Shown: piece by piece, positions 1-6,466 of the stretch | How the letters are laid out: each line of letters starts with the position of its first letter | Position numbering within the stretch: position 1 is the first letter of the stretch | Source of the DNA: Bacteroidales bacterium UBA1189 | GTDB lineage: Bacteria > Bacteroidota > Bacteroidia > Bacteroidales > Bacteroidaceae | Assembly (NCBI GenBank): GCA_002309805.1 | Contig: DBYJ01000013.1 | Coordinates: forward strand, 25,587 to 45,318 | Direction: 5' to 3' | Length of the DNA: 19,732 nt | Notes under the pieces: model-generated | What the model was told of the DNA's origin: nothing | Database searches by the model: none | What the model saw: the letters and a program-made list of their open reading frames with translations, nothing else | Made by a program: the position numbers and the translations under genes

Positions 1-51
1 AACATTTTTTATTTTTTCTTCCGAGCTCAAAGCTTCGGAAGCAGAAATAAT

Positions 52-259
52 CATTAGCGGTTAAAAAGTTAATATAATTTTAGTAAATATATTTTATTCG
101 CGCATGTTCGCGGTGTATATATTTTAAACTATATAATATAATAATATATAATATATAAAAACCTATTGTTTCCACAATTCCTATGAATGCCGCGTACACG
201 CACGCAGGAGGATTAAAGTTATTTTGACTAAAATTATATTAACTTTTTAACCGCTAATG
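52..259. repeat. 33-bp perfect inverted repeat flanking a 142-bp AT-rich core
   Basis: Positions 52-84 (starting CATTAGCGGTTAAAAAG) are the exact reverse complement of 227-259, with no mismatch over 33 bp. The 142-bp core is very AT-rich and has no convincing gene. I see no full TAnnTTTG promoter box in the core on either strand and no clear target-site duplication outside the arms. The layout would fit a short non-autonomous mobile element (MITE) or a small invertible segment of the kind Bacteroidales use for phase variation. No recombinase gene lies in the window, so neither reading is proven. Confidence 0.8.
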
Positions 260-308
260 CGGCAAAAACAAACTCTGTTTATCTGGATTTTGGCTCCGGA
301 ATTTTATT

Positions 309-348
309 GTCAGACTCTAAATTTTTAAAGTCAGACTCTAAATTTTTA
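309..348. repeat. two direct copies of a 19-bp sequence
   Basis: The 19-mer beginning GTCAGACTCTAAA occurs at 309-327 and again at 330-348, a 21-bp period. It lies between the inverted-repeat element and the promoter repeat upstream of the acetyltransferase gene. No function can be assigned. Confidence 0.75.
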
Positions 349-350
349 TT

Positions 351-472
351 GTTTGATTTGGGTGTTTCTCTCGGCTCACCCTATCTTTAATCCCCTTCGG
401 GGCTTTTAGACAGGCGGCGGCTCGGATAATTGCAAATACATTTGCATTATCGCTCGCCTTGCACTATCTTTG
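351..472 (+). repeat. dispersed promoter-bearing palindromic element, copy 1
   Basis: This copy has two units. Unit 1 has TTTG at 357-360, a 21-bp spacer and TATCTTTA at 382-389. A C4/G4 hairpin around TTC (392-402) follows, then TTTT. Unit 2 is a palindrome: GATAAT (425-430), a bulged T, GCAAAT (432-437), AC, ATTTGC (440-445), ATTATC (446-451). It runs into TATCTTTG at 465-472. The layout recurs at about 6257, 9201 and 14078. The hairpin could stop transcription arriving from upstream while unit 2 starts the transcript of the next gene; that role is inferred. Confidence 0.8.
441..472 (+). promoter_or_regulatory. Bacteroidetes-type promoter of the GNAT gene
   Basis: The -33 box TTTG (441-444) and -7 box TATCTTTG (465-472) are separated by exactly 20 bp. 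The -7 box matches TAnnTTTG perfectly. It ends 30 nt before the ATG at 503, giving a leader of roughly 25 nt. Confidence 0.75.
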
Positions 473-502
473 CCAGACCGAATCAGAAGAAAGAAGACGA
501 CT

Positions 503-1144
503 ATGAACATCCGATTAGAACAGCCCAAAGATTATCGCGAGGTGGAGAACCTCACACGCGAGGCGTTTTGGAACGTCTATCGCCCGGGATGTACTGAGCA
601 TTATGTGCTCAATCAGTATAGAACCAATCCCGATTTCATCCCCGAACTAGATTTCGTGATGGAGGAAGACGGAGGTCGCATCATAGGCCACATCATGTTC
701 TCGCGCGCCGAGTTGGTGCTCGACGACGGCAGCAAAACGCCCTCCTGGACCTTTGGCCCCATCAGCATTCACCCCGATTATAAGCGCCAGGGTTACGGCC
801 TGCGGCTGCTGAATTATTCGTTGGAGAGGGCCCGCGAACTGGGCGTCGGCTTCCTTTGCATGGAGGGCAACATCGACTTCTATCGTCATGCCGGCTTCGG
901 CCTTGCCAGCCGTTTGGGCATCCGCTACCACGCCGAGCCGCGCGACGCCGAGGTGCCCTATTTCCTTGCCCAGGAACTTATTCCCGGCTGGCTGAAGAGC
1001 CAAGGAATCACCAATGCCACCTATTGTCCCCCATGTGGATACTTTGTGGCAGAAGAAAACCCTGAAGCCTTCGAGGCCTACGAGGCCACGTTCCCTCCGA
1101 AAGAAAAGCTCCGCCTCCCGGGGCAGTTAGGCTATGAGGAATAA
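503..1144 (+). CDS. GNAT family N-acetyltransferase (YhbS-like)
   Basis: This 213-residue protein is a predicted acetyl-CoA-dependent N-acetyltransferase; the substrate is unknown. The GNAT core fills about residues 1-140. The acetyl-CoA loop is recognisable as YKRQGYGLRLL after the strand WTFGPISIHP, followed by GFLCMEGNIDFYRHAGF, which is typical of YhbS-like members. The C-terminal part (VPYFLAQELIPGW) is also usual for this group. ATG 503 was chosen over the in-frame TTG at 470, because that TTG lies inside the -7 box TATCTTTG and would be upstream of the transcript start. The DUF3795 frame begins at 1134, overlapping the end by 11 bp, so the two are probably one operon. Confidence 0.88.
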   Translation: MNIRLEQPKDYREVENLTREAFWNVYRPGCTEHYVLNQYRTNPDFIPELDFVMEEDGGRIIGHIMFSRAELVLDDGSKTPSWTFGPISIHPDYKRQGYGLRLLNYSLERARELGVGFLCMEGNIDFYRHAGFGLASRLGIRYHAEPRDAEVPYFLAQELIPGWLKSQGITNATYCPPCGYFVAEENPEAFEAYEATFPPKEKLRLPGQLGYEE

Positions 1145-1541
1145 TAATACTGGCAGGATAGAATGTCAGAGTTGTGGAATGCCGCTAAAGGAGAATGAGA
1201 AGATGAGAAGAACAATTGCTTTCTGTGGGCTTGACTGCGAGAAGTGCGATGCCTATATCGCAACCAAGACGGATGACCAAGCGTTACGCGAAAAGACCGC
1301 GAAGCTGTGGGCCGAGTTGAACCATGCTCCCATCCTGCCCGAGCATATCAACTGCGAGGGCTGCCGCATGGACGGAGCGAAAACCGTCTTCTGTAGCACC
1401 TTGTGCGAAATCCGGAAGTGTGTGACAAGTAAAGGATTCAACACTTGCGGCAATTGCCCCGAGAAGGATATCTGCCCCAAAGTCGCGCCAATCTGGCAGT
1501 TCAATCCTCAAGCAAAGAAGAATCTGGAGGAAATTCAATAA
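1134..1541 (+). CDS. DUF3795 protein with an N-terminal zinc-ribbon-like start
   Basis: The 135-residue product is a Cys-rich cytoplasmic protein. From about residue 24 (RRTIAFCGLDCEKCDAYIATK) it matches the DUF3795 family, with further cysteines in INCEGCRMDG, CSTLCEIRKC and CGNCPEKDICP, suggesting metal binding; no function is known. DUF3795 proteins normally begin near the ATG at 1204, which has AGGAG nine bases upstream. The frame is open from ATG 1134, and the extra stretch reads CQSCGMPL, identical to the start of the zinc-ribbon protein at 10045. Over these 24 bases the two genes differ only at four third codon positions. I therefore keep the longer start, but 1204 remains a real alternative. 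Confidence 0.75.
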   Translation: MRNNNTGRIECQSCGMPLKENEKMRRTIAFCGLDCEKCDAYIATKTDDQALREKTAKLWAELNHAPILPEHINCEGCRMDGAKTVFCSTLCEIRKCVTSKGFNTCGNCPEKDICPKVAPIWQFNPQAKKNLEEIQ

Positions 1542-1542
1542 A

Positions 1543-1598
1543 GAAATACGATTCTTCGAGGGAGCGACCGTTGTACTTCCCGGATAACGAGACATTAA
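1543..1598 (+). pseudogene. remnant of the 3' end of a gene like that at 4436
   Basis: From 1545 the frame reads NTILRGSDRCTSRITRH and then stops (TAA 1596-1598). The gene at 4436 has NTILRGSDRCTFRITKH near its C-terminus. The nucleotides also align: AATACGATTCT and GCGACCG are shared. Nothing resembling the first 100 residues of that protein is present, because the preceding bases are the end of the DUF3795 gene. This is a truncated leftover of a paralogue, directly behind the DUF3795 stop codon. Confidence 0.7.
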
Positions 1599-1852
1599 AG
1601 TATGAAATAACCATAGAGGAGACCATGGAATTAAATATCGGCCTTACGCCTGCCTTGATTATTGGCGAGAAGAGCGATTTTGTACATGGGTTGCATGGGC
1701 GAAAGGAAGAGGCCTTAGCCTTTGCAGAAGTGGCCGTGAAACGATGATTCGTTTCCGTCACAAAAAAAATGCCGTTTGTCCCATTCTTCCTGCCACTCGT
1801 CACAAAACCCTGCAGAATATCCCAGAAATTTGCGTGTATCGGCGGGGCACCC
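1599..1852 (+). other. non-coding stretch with one weak 40-codon frame
   Basis: An open frame from ATG 1625 to 1747 would encode 40 residues (MELNIGLTPALIIG...). It has no recognised domain and is the tail of a longer frame overlapping the DUF3795 gene and the pseudogene remnant, so it may be part of the same decay. After it I see only two short repeats of CGTCACAAAA, at about 1755 and 1797. Confidence 0.3.
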
Positions 1853-1860
1853 TACTTTTG
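1829..1860 (+). promoter_or_regulatory. Bacteroidetes-type promoter of the outer-membrane barrel gene
   Basis: TTTG (1829-1832), a 20-bp spacer and TACTTTTG (1853-1860) match the TTTG/TAnnTTTG consensus exactly. The transcript would have a leader of about 160 nt that includes the GTTTAACG stem-loop element at 1936-2011. Confidence 0.7.
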
Positions 1861-1935
1861 CAGCAAAAATGCGTCAGCCGTGCATCTTTTTGCTCACACC
1901 ATACGTCAAACTAAAGACATGGTTTAACGGAGAAC

Positions 1936-2011
1936 GTTTAACGTTTAACGAAGCTGGCGCTGGTAGCATCGAAGGACGTGTTCGTTAAACCTTAAATAGT
2001 AAACCTTAAAC
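1936..2011 (+). repeat. GTTTAACG stem-loop element, copy 1
   Basis: The arm GTTTAACGTTTAACGA (1936-1951) pairs with TCGTTAAACCTTAAA (1982-1996) around a 30-base loop containing GCTGGCGC and TAGCATCGAAGGACGTGT. A further TAAACCTTAAAC follows. A near-identical copy lies at 10330-10404. Both end 15-16 nt before a start codon. Here the element sits in the leader of the barrel gene. Confidence 0.8.
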
Positions 2012-2027
2012 GAATAATAATATAACA

Positions 2028-4409
2028 ATGAAAAGGAACAAACTGAGAGTGGCCCTGCTGATGGCTGCCTTGATGATGACCGTGACGGCTTTTGCCAAGA
2101 AGGCCCATGACGTCGATGGAAAAGTAGTTGACGAGAAAGGCCAGCCGCTGGCGTTCGTGAACGTGGTGCTACTGTCGCTGCCCGATTCGGCCTTCGTGCA
2201 AGGCACGGTGACGGACGAGGACGGCCTGTTCTCCCTCGTCGCCGACAAAAGCGGCGGCGTGCTGCGGGTGTCGAGCGTGGGCTATGTGACGCAATACCTC
2301 AGCGTGACGGCGGTTTCCGGGTTCGCCGTCCAGCTGAAGGAGGACGCCCAGATGCTGGGCGAGGTGGTGGTCGCCGGCCATCTGCCCAAGACCAAGCTGA
2401 CGGGCGAGGGCCTGCAGATGAACGTCGAGGGCTCGGTGCTGGCCAACGTGGGCTCGGCGGAGGACGTGCTGGCCAAGACCCCCGGAATCATCAAGAACAC
2501 CAACGGCCTGGAGGTCATCGGCAAGGGCTCGCCGCTCGTCTATATCAACGGCCGGCGCGTCACCGACATGAGCGAGCTCGAACGCCTGCAGAGCAACGAG
2601 ATCCAGAGCGTCGAGGTCCTCACCAACCCCGGCGCCCAGTACGATGCCACCGTGCGCAGCGTCGTCCGCATCCGCACCGTCCGCCGTCAGGGCGACGGCT
2701 TCGGCTTCAGCCTCGACGCCTCCGACTCCCAGTCGCCCCGCTGGCTGACGCACAACGACCCCTTCGGCGCCCTGAACGTCAACTACCGTACGGGCGGCGT
2801 TGATATCTTTGGCGGCATCAACTACCAACGCTTCTCCTTCCGTCAGGAGAGCAATATCGACAAGACATCCTATGGCCGTGACTTCCAGATTGACGAGGTG
2901 GGCACGCTGGAGGCCGAGAGCTTTGAACGCTCCCTCTACGGGAATGCGGGCGTGAACTGGCAGCTGGCCGACAACCATTTCCTCGGCGGCAAGATGGAGT
3001 GGGGACGTAAATTGATGCGCAATCTCCGCACCGTGGTGAACGACAAGGTCTATGAGAACGGTACGCTCACCGATGAGCTGGCGACCGTCTCCGACGACTG
3101 CCTCGGTGACCGCACTCCCTATAACCTCGGTGCCAACCTCTACTACAACGGTCTCGTCGGCGGCAAGCTCGGCATCGACATCAACCTCGACTACTACGGC
3201 AGCGACGACAGCACAACGAGCCTGTCCGAAGAAATCAGCTCGATGTCCCATAATGCCAGCGTCTCCAGCGTCAGCTATAATGCCAGCCGCCTCTATGCCG
3301 CCAAGGCCGTCTTCTCCTATCCCGTCTGGAAGGGCCAGCTGCAGGCCGGTACCGAAGAGACCGTCTCGCGGCGCACCGACGAATATGCCATCAGCGGTGT
3401 CGATATCCCCGCTTCGACCGCTCAGGTGAAGGAAGACAACTACGCCGGCTTCGCCACCTACGCCTTCCTGCTGGGACGCTCGCAGCTCAGTGCCGGCGTC
3501 CGCTACGAACATGTCAGCTATGCCTACGACGATGCACTGGCACCTGAGGCCAGCCTCTCTCGCAACTACAGCAACTGGTTCCCAACGCTCTCATATGCCG
3601 GTGCCGCAGGACCCGTACAGCTCATGTTCAGCTACAGCGCCAAGACACGCCGCCCCAATTACGCCAATCTCTCCAGTGCCATCCGCTATAACAACCGTTA
3701 CACCTGGCAGAGCGGCAATGCCCAGCTCCAGCCCGAACTCTCCCACAACATCGGCGCCACCGCCGTTTGGAAGTTCGTCACCCTCATGATCAACTACGCC
3801 CGTACCGACAATGCCATCATGACCTGGTCGTCGCCCTACGGTGATAATGGCGTGATACTCGTGAAGCCCAGGAACATCGACACCCCCTACCGCACGATGA
3901 GTGCACTTGTGAGCCTCACCCCGACCTTCGGCCCGTGGACGATGAACTATACCTTCGGCGCAATGCCCCAGTGGCTCAGCATCGACGTCGATGATCCGCG
4001 TGAGCCGACGGGCCACCGCGTGACCACCTTCAACGACCATCCCGTCCTCGTCGCCCAGCTCTTCAACACCGTCCGTGCCGACGGCGGCTGGCAGTTCGAA
4101 CTGGGTGGCACACTCCAGTCGCCCGGCTGGCAGCAGAACCTCTACATGCGCAACCTCTTCTGCAATCTCACGGCTGCCGTACAGAAGACCATGCTCAAGG
4201 ACAACGCCCTCGTCCTCCGTCTCGAAGGGAACGACCTCCTCGGTATGGCTCGCATGAACGTCGCCACCGACTTCGGCAACCATACCATCCGCCAGACCAA
4301 TCTGATGGATCTGCAGCGCATCAAGTTCAGCGTCCGCTACAACTTCAACACCGCCCAGAGCAAATACCGTGGTACCGGTGCCGGCGCAGACGAGAAGGCG
4401 AGAATGTGA
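2028..4409 (+). CDS. TonB-receptor-like outer-membrane beta-barrel protein
   Basis: The 793-residue protein belongs to the Bacteroidetes family with an N-terminal carboxypeptidase-regulatory-like domain and a C-terminal OMP_b-brl_3 barrel. It has a signal peptide (hydrophobic segment to about residue 24, ending AFA-KKA). The Ig-like domain covers about 27-100 (DVDGKVVDEKGQPLAFVNVVLL...SVGY). A plug-like domain follows at about 105-220 (LGEVVVAG, VLAKTPGI, VYINGRRV, IQSVEVLTNPGAQYDA). The barrel fills the rest and ends with the usual KYRGTGAG tail. It probably sits in the outer membrane and takes part in uptake; the ligand is unknown. No SusD-like partner follows, which argues against a standard polysaccharide-utilisation locus. 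ATG 2028 directly precedes the signal peptide. Confidence 0.9.
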   Translation: MKRNKLRVALLMAALMMTVTAFAKKAHDVDGKVVDEKGQPLAFVNVVLLSLPDSAFVQGTVTDEDGLFSLVADKSGGVLRVSSVGYVTQYLSVTAVSGFAVQLKEDAQMLGEVVVAGHLPKTKLTGEGLQMNVEGSVLANVGSAEDVLAKTPGIIKNTNGLEVIGKGSPLVYINGRRVTDMSELERLQSNEIQSVEVLTNPGAQYDATVRSVVRIRTVRRQGDGFGFSLDASDSQSPRWLTHNDPFGALNVNYRTGGVDIFGGINYQRFSFRQESNIDKTSYGRDFQIDEVGTLEAESFERSLYGNAGVNWQLADNHFLGGKMEWGRKLMRNLRTVVNDKVYENGTLTDELATVSDDCLGDRTPYNLGANLYYNGLVGGKLGIDINLDYYGSDDSTTSLSEEISSMSHNASVSSVSYNASRLYAAKAVFSYPVWKGQLQAGTEETVSRRTDEYAISGVDIPASTAQVKEDNYAGFATYAFLLGRSQLSAGVRYEHVSYAYDDALAPEASLSRNYSNWFPTLSYAGAAGPVQLMFSYSAKTRRPNYANLSSAIRYNNRYTWQSGNAQLQPELSHNIGATAVWKFVTLMINYARTDNAIMTWSSPYGDNGVILVKPRNIDTPYRTMSALVSLTPTFGPWTMNYTFGAMPQWLSIDVDDPREPTGHRVTTFNDHPVLVAQLFNTVRADGGWQFELGGTLQSPGWQQNLYMRNLFCNLTAAVQKTMLKDNALVLRLEGNDLLGMARMNVATDFGNHTIRQTNLMDLQRIKFSVRYNFNTAQSKYRGTGAGADEKARM

Positions 4410-4435
4410 GAAAACTCAAATAAGAAAGGAAATAT

Positions 4436-4810
4436 ATGTGCTATAGAGAAGAAACCATCGAATGTGTAAAAGGTCATGTTCTCCAGATACATAAGCAAAT
4501 ATATGCCAAGTATGAAGGGAATTTTGACAAGATCTTTACGGAAGGGTACAACAGCAAGTCCTATACGGGTAGGGTGGTTGAGCCAGGAAAGATTTATGAA
4601 CTGAGTTATCTGGAATGTACGTGCCCTAAAGTTAAATGTGGGCTGAGAAACCATCCGCAGCAATGTGAGTGCTCACGACAGAGCATTCTATATATCTTGT
4701 CGCAACTTGAACCGGACAGCCAATTCGATGTTCGGATTGAGAATACGATTCTCAGGGGAAGCGACCGCTGTACTTTCAGAATAACAAAGCATTCGTCAGA
4801 GTGCCAATGA
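4436..4810 (+). CDS. small Cys-rich protein, DUF6144-like
   Basis: The 124-residue protein has cysteines at 10, 61, 63, 68, 77, 79 and 112. The segment LECTCPKVKCGLR...CECS, followed later by LRGSDRCTFRI, resembles the C-terminal part of DUF6144-type proteins and related ligand-binding domains; the assignment is from memory of the pattern and is tentative. No signal peptide or membrane segment is seen. ATG 4436 has AAAGGA eight bases upstream and lies 26 bp after the barrel gene. Its stop codon overlaps the start of the next gene (ATGA at 4807-4810), so the two are translationally coupled. A decayed copy of its 3' end is at 1543-1598. Confidence 0.7.
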   Translation: MCYREETIECVKGHVLQIHKQIYAKYEGNFDKIFTEGYNSKSYTGRVVEPGKIYELSYLECTCPKVKCGLRNHPQQCECSRQSILYILSQLEPDSQFDVRIENTILRGSDRCTFRITKHSSECQ

Positions 4811-5295
4811 AATATCTGCCAAATATCCTCTCGTCGCTCCGAATGGTGGGGGCTGTTGCTCTGCTGCTGGCTGGTGTGTCAGGCACTCTTTTCTGGGTGC
4901 TTTATGTCGTTTGCGGCATCAGCGACATAGCCGATGGGTGGCTGGCGCGAAGGCTGGGTTGTGCTACCCAAACAGGAGCTTTGCTGGACAGTCTGGCTGA
5001 TATCTGTTTCGTTGTTTGTTGTGCTTTGCGGCTGCTTCCTATATTGGAGTTTCCTACTTGGTTGTGGCTGTGGGCAGGAGTAATTATTGTAATTAAAATC
5101 ATCAATCAGGTGTCGGCCCTCGTGATGCGCGGACGTTGCCGCTTCCCTCACACTATGGCAAACAAGGTGACGGGACTTCTGCTGTTTCTCGCTGTCCCTA
5201 TGACATTTTGGTCGATTATTCCCATCTCTTTGGTGGCAGCTGTTGCCACGTTTGCTGCCATTCAAGAGGGCCATTTCATCAGGACAAAGTGTTAA
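4807..5295 (+). CDS. CDP-alcohol phosphatidyltransferase family protein
   Basis: The 162-residue membrane protein transfers a phosphatidyl or similar group from a CDP-linked donor to an alcohol. The catalytic motif D-x2-D-G-x2-A-R-x8-G-x3-D-x3-D is complete: D40, D43, G44, A47, R48, G57, D61, D65. Several hydrophobic segments cover most of the chain. At 162 residues it is shorter than typical PgsA or PssA. The alcohol acceptor cannot be told from sequence. ATG 4807 is preferred to GTG 4801 because it forms an ATGA overlap with the upstream stop and gives a normal N-terminus (MKYLPNILSSLRM). Confidence 0.85.
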   Translation: MKYLPNILSSLRMVGAVALLLAGVSGTLFWVLYVVCGISDIADGWLARRLGCATQTGALLDSLADICFVVCCALRLLPILEFPTWLWLWAGVIIVIKIINQVSALVMRGRCRFPHTMANKVTGLLLFLAVPMTFWSIIPISLVAAVATFAAIQEGHFIRTKC

Positions 5296-5320
5296 AGTCG
5301 TGTTAAAATCTTCATTTCTC

Positions 5321-5353
5321 TTGACTCGTCCCTTAGGGGAGGATGTAACTTCG
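5321..5353 (+). promoter_or_regulatory. MerR-type operator-promoter in front of the MerR gene
   Basis: TTGACT (5321-5326) and TAACTT (5346-5351) flank exactly 19 bp, the long spacer typical of MerR-controlled promoters. Inside is an imperfect dyad TCCCTT/AGGGGA centred at about 5334, much like the BmrR-type operator. In Bacteroidetes terms, TAACTTCG (5346-5353) is a one-mismatch TAnnTTTG box. The site lies 27 bp before the MerR start, suggesting autoregulation. Confidence 0.6.
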
Positions 5354-5379
5354 CACTCGCTTAGCAAAAAAATCGCGCG

Positions 5380-6207
5380 ATGATGAGTTACAAAACCAAA
5401 TTAAAAATCGGAGAGTTCTCCAGACTGATGCAAGTGACTGTAAAGACCTTGCGTCACTATGAGCAGAAGGGACTACTCCTGCCTGACGAGGTGGACGAGT
5501 GGACGGGTTACCGCTACTACGGTATCGGCCAAATGCAGACGCTTCAAGCCATCCGCGACCTGCAAAGGCTCGGATTCTCGCTGGATGAAATCAAGGACAT
5601 GTTCGAGGACGGCTCGCACACGCCCAGCATCCGGCAGATGAACGAGAAAATCAGGGAGACGGAGGCGCAGCTCGGGCAGCTGATTGCCCGCCGAGACCAA
5701 CTACTTGGGCTGAGAGACTCTCGCAAACACATTACAAAAATGGAAAAATTCAGCATTCAATCGTTGCCCGAGATTATTGTGGCAAGTCATCGGGAAATCA
5801 TCCCCAATTATGCCGCTCTCGGCCCGCTTTGTATCGGGACAATCGGCCCTGAGATGCAGCGCCTTGGCTGCAAGTGCCCTCCGCCGGGATACTGCTTTAC
5901 CGTCGAGCACAACAAGGAGTACAAGCCGACGGACATCGACATCGAGTATTGCGAGCAGGTGGAGGAAATGGGCGAGGATAGCGCCATCATCCAGTTCAAA
6001 CGCCTGCCTGCTGTACCCAAGGCCCTTTGCATGAAGCATGTCGGTCCCTACGAGCGCTTTTATGAGTCGTACGTTGAGGCCTTCCGCTACATCGAGGAAC
6101 AGGGCTACAAGATTGTCGGACAGCATCGCACGTGCTATGTTGACGGCGCCTGGAATCAAGAAGACCCGGAAAAATGGTTGTCAATCATCCAGATACCGAT
6201 TGAATAA
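5380..6207 (+). CDS. MerR family regulator with GyrI-like effector domain
   Basis: The 275-residue protein is a BmrR-like transcription factor. Residues about 8-76 form the MerR helix-turn-helix and wing (IGEFSRLMQVTVKTLRHYEQKGLL, then DEWTGYRYY). A coiled dimerisation helix spans about 84-115 (MNEKIRETEAQLGQLIARRDQLL). Residues about 120-275 are a GyrI-like/AraC effector-binding domain (IIVASHREIIPNY...KALCMKHVGPYERFYESY...WLSIIQIPI), which usually binds small, often cationic, compounds. The ligand and targets are unknown; the operator just upstream points to autoregulation. An ATG three bases later (5383) is an equally possible start. A strong hairpin after the stop ends the unit. Confidence 0.92.
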   Translation: MMSYKTKLKIGEFSRLMQVTVKTLRHYEQKGLLLPDEVDEWTGYRYYGIGQMQTLQAIRDLQRLGFSLDEIKDMFEDGSHTPSIRQMNEKIRETEAQLGQLIARRDQLLGLRDSRKHITKMEKFSIQSLPEIIVASHREIIPNYAALGPLCIGTIGPEMQRLGCKCPPPGYCFTVEHNKEYKPTDIDIEYCEQVEEMGEDSAIIQFKRLPAVPKALCMKHVGPYERFYESYVEAFRYIEEQGYKIVGQHRTCYVDGAWNQEDPEKWLSIIQIPIE

Positions 6208-6217
6208 CCCAGGTTGA

Positions 6218-6260
6218 AATGTCTGCCTCATGTCTTCGTGGGGCAGACATTGTTTCTTCT
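6218..6260 (+). terminator. intrinsic terminator of the MerR gene
   Basis: A perfect 10-bp stem, AATGTCTGCC (6218-6227) with GGCAGACATT (6242-6251), closes a 14-base loop containing TTCG. It is followed by TGTTTCTTCTT. It lies 10 bp after the MerR stop codon. Confidence 0.8.
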
Positions 6261-6436
6261 TCGGGGCTTTTAGGTATTCCCGCTCGTGACGGACGAAAAC
6301 GCAGTTAATTACTCAAATAAATTTGGTGCTTCGCTCGCCTTGCACTATCTTTAACCCCCTTCGGGGCTTTTAGATAGGGGTCGCCTCTGAAATATCCAAA
6401 TAAATTTGGTATTTCTCTCGGCTCACCCTATCTTTG
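6257..6436 (+). repeat. dispersed promoter-bearing palindromic element, copy 2
   Basis: The copy begins with a half hairpin (TTCTTCGGGGCTTTTAGG). Unit 1 has CAAATAAATTTG at about 6314-6325 and TATCTTTA at 6346-6353. The hairpin CCCC-TTC-GGGG (6356-6366) with TTTT follows, inside an outer pair CTATCT (6345-6350)/AGATAG (6372-6377). Unit 2 is GAAATA, bulged T, CCAAAT, AA, ATTTGG, TATTTC (6389-6415), then TATCTTTG at 6429-6436. The arms differ in sequence from copy 1 but pair equally well. Confidence 0.8.
6405..6436 (+). promoter_or_regulatory. Bacteroidetes-type promoter of the DUF3667 gene
   Basis: TTTG (6405-6408), 20 bp, TATCTTTG (6429-6436), with 30 nt to the ATG at 6467. A second TTTG (6322-6325)/TATCTTTA (6346-6353) pair with the same spacing lies upstream, behind the hairpin. 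Confidence 0.75.
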
Positions 6437-6466
6437 CATGTTGTTATCGGTTTTGCTTCAAAATAG

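Noticed and set aside
19..43. hairpin TTCCGAGCT/AGCTTCGGAA as a terminator
   Set aside because: The T-rich run lies before the hairpin on the plus strand, and the minus strand has an A-rich run after it, so neither strand gives an intrinsic terminator.
1776..1988. 70-codon frame upstream of the barrel gene
   Set aside because: It runs over the promoter at 1829-1860 and the repeat at 1936-2011, and the peptide has no features.
2169..3512. 447-codon open frame on the minus strand inside the barrel gene
   Set aside because: The plus-strand gene has a full domain structure and signal peptide. The antisense product is Ala/Val/Gly/Asp-rich with no domain, as expected from GC-biased third positions.
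2028..5295. polysaccharide-utilisation locus of SusC/SusD type
   Set aside because: The barrel protein is of the OMP_b-brl_3 kind, and no SusD-like lipoprotein follows. The GH3 gene is 7 kb away on the other strand with its own promoter.
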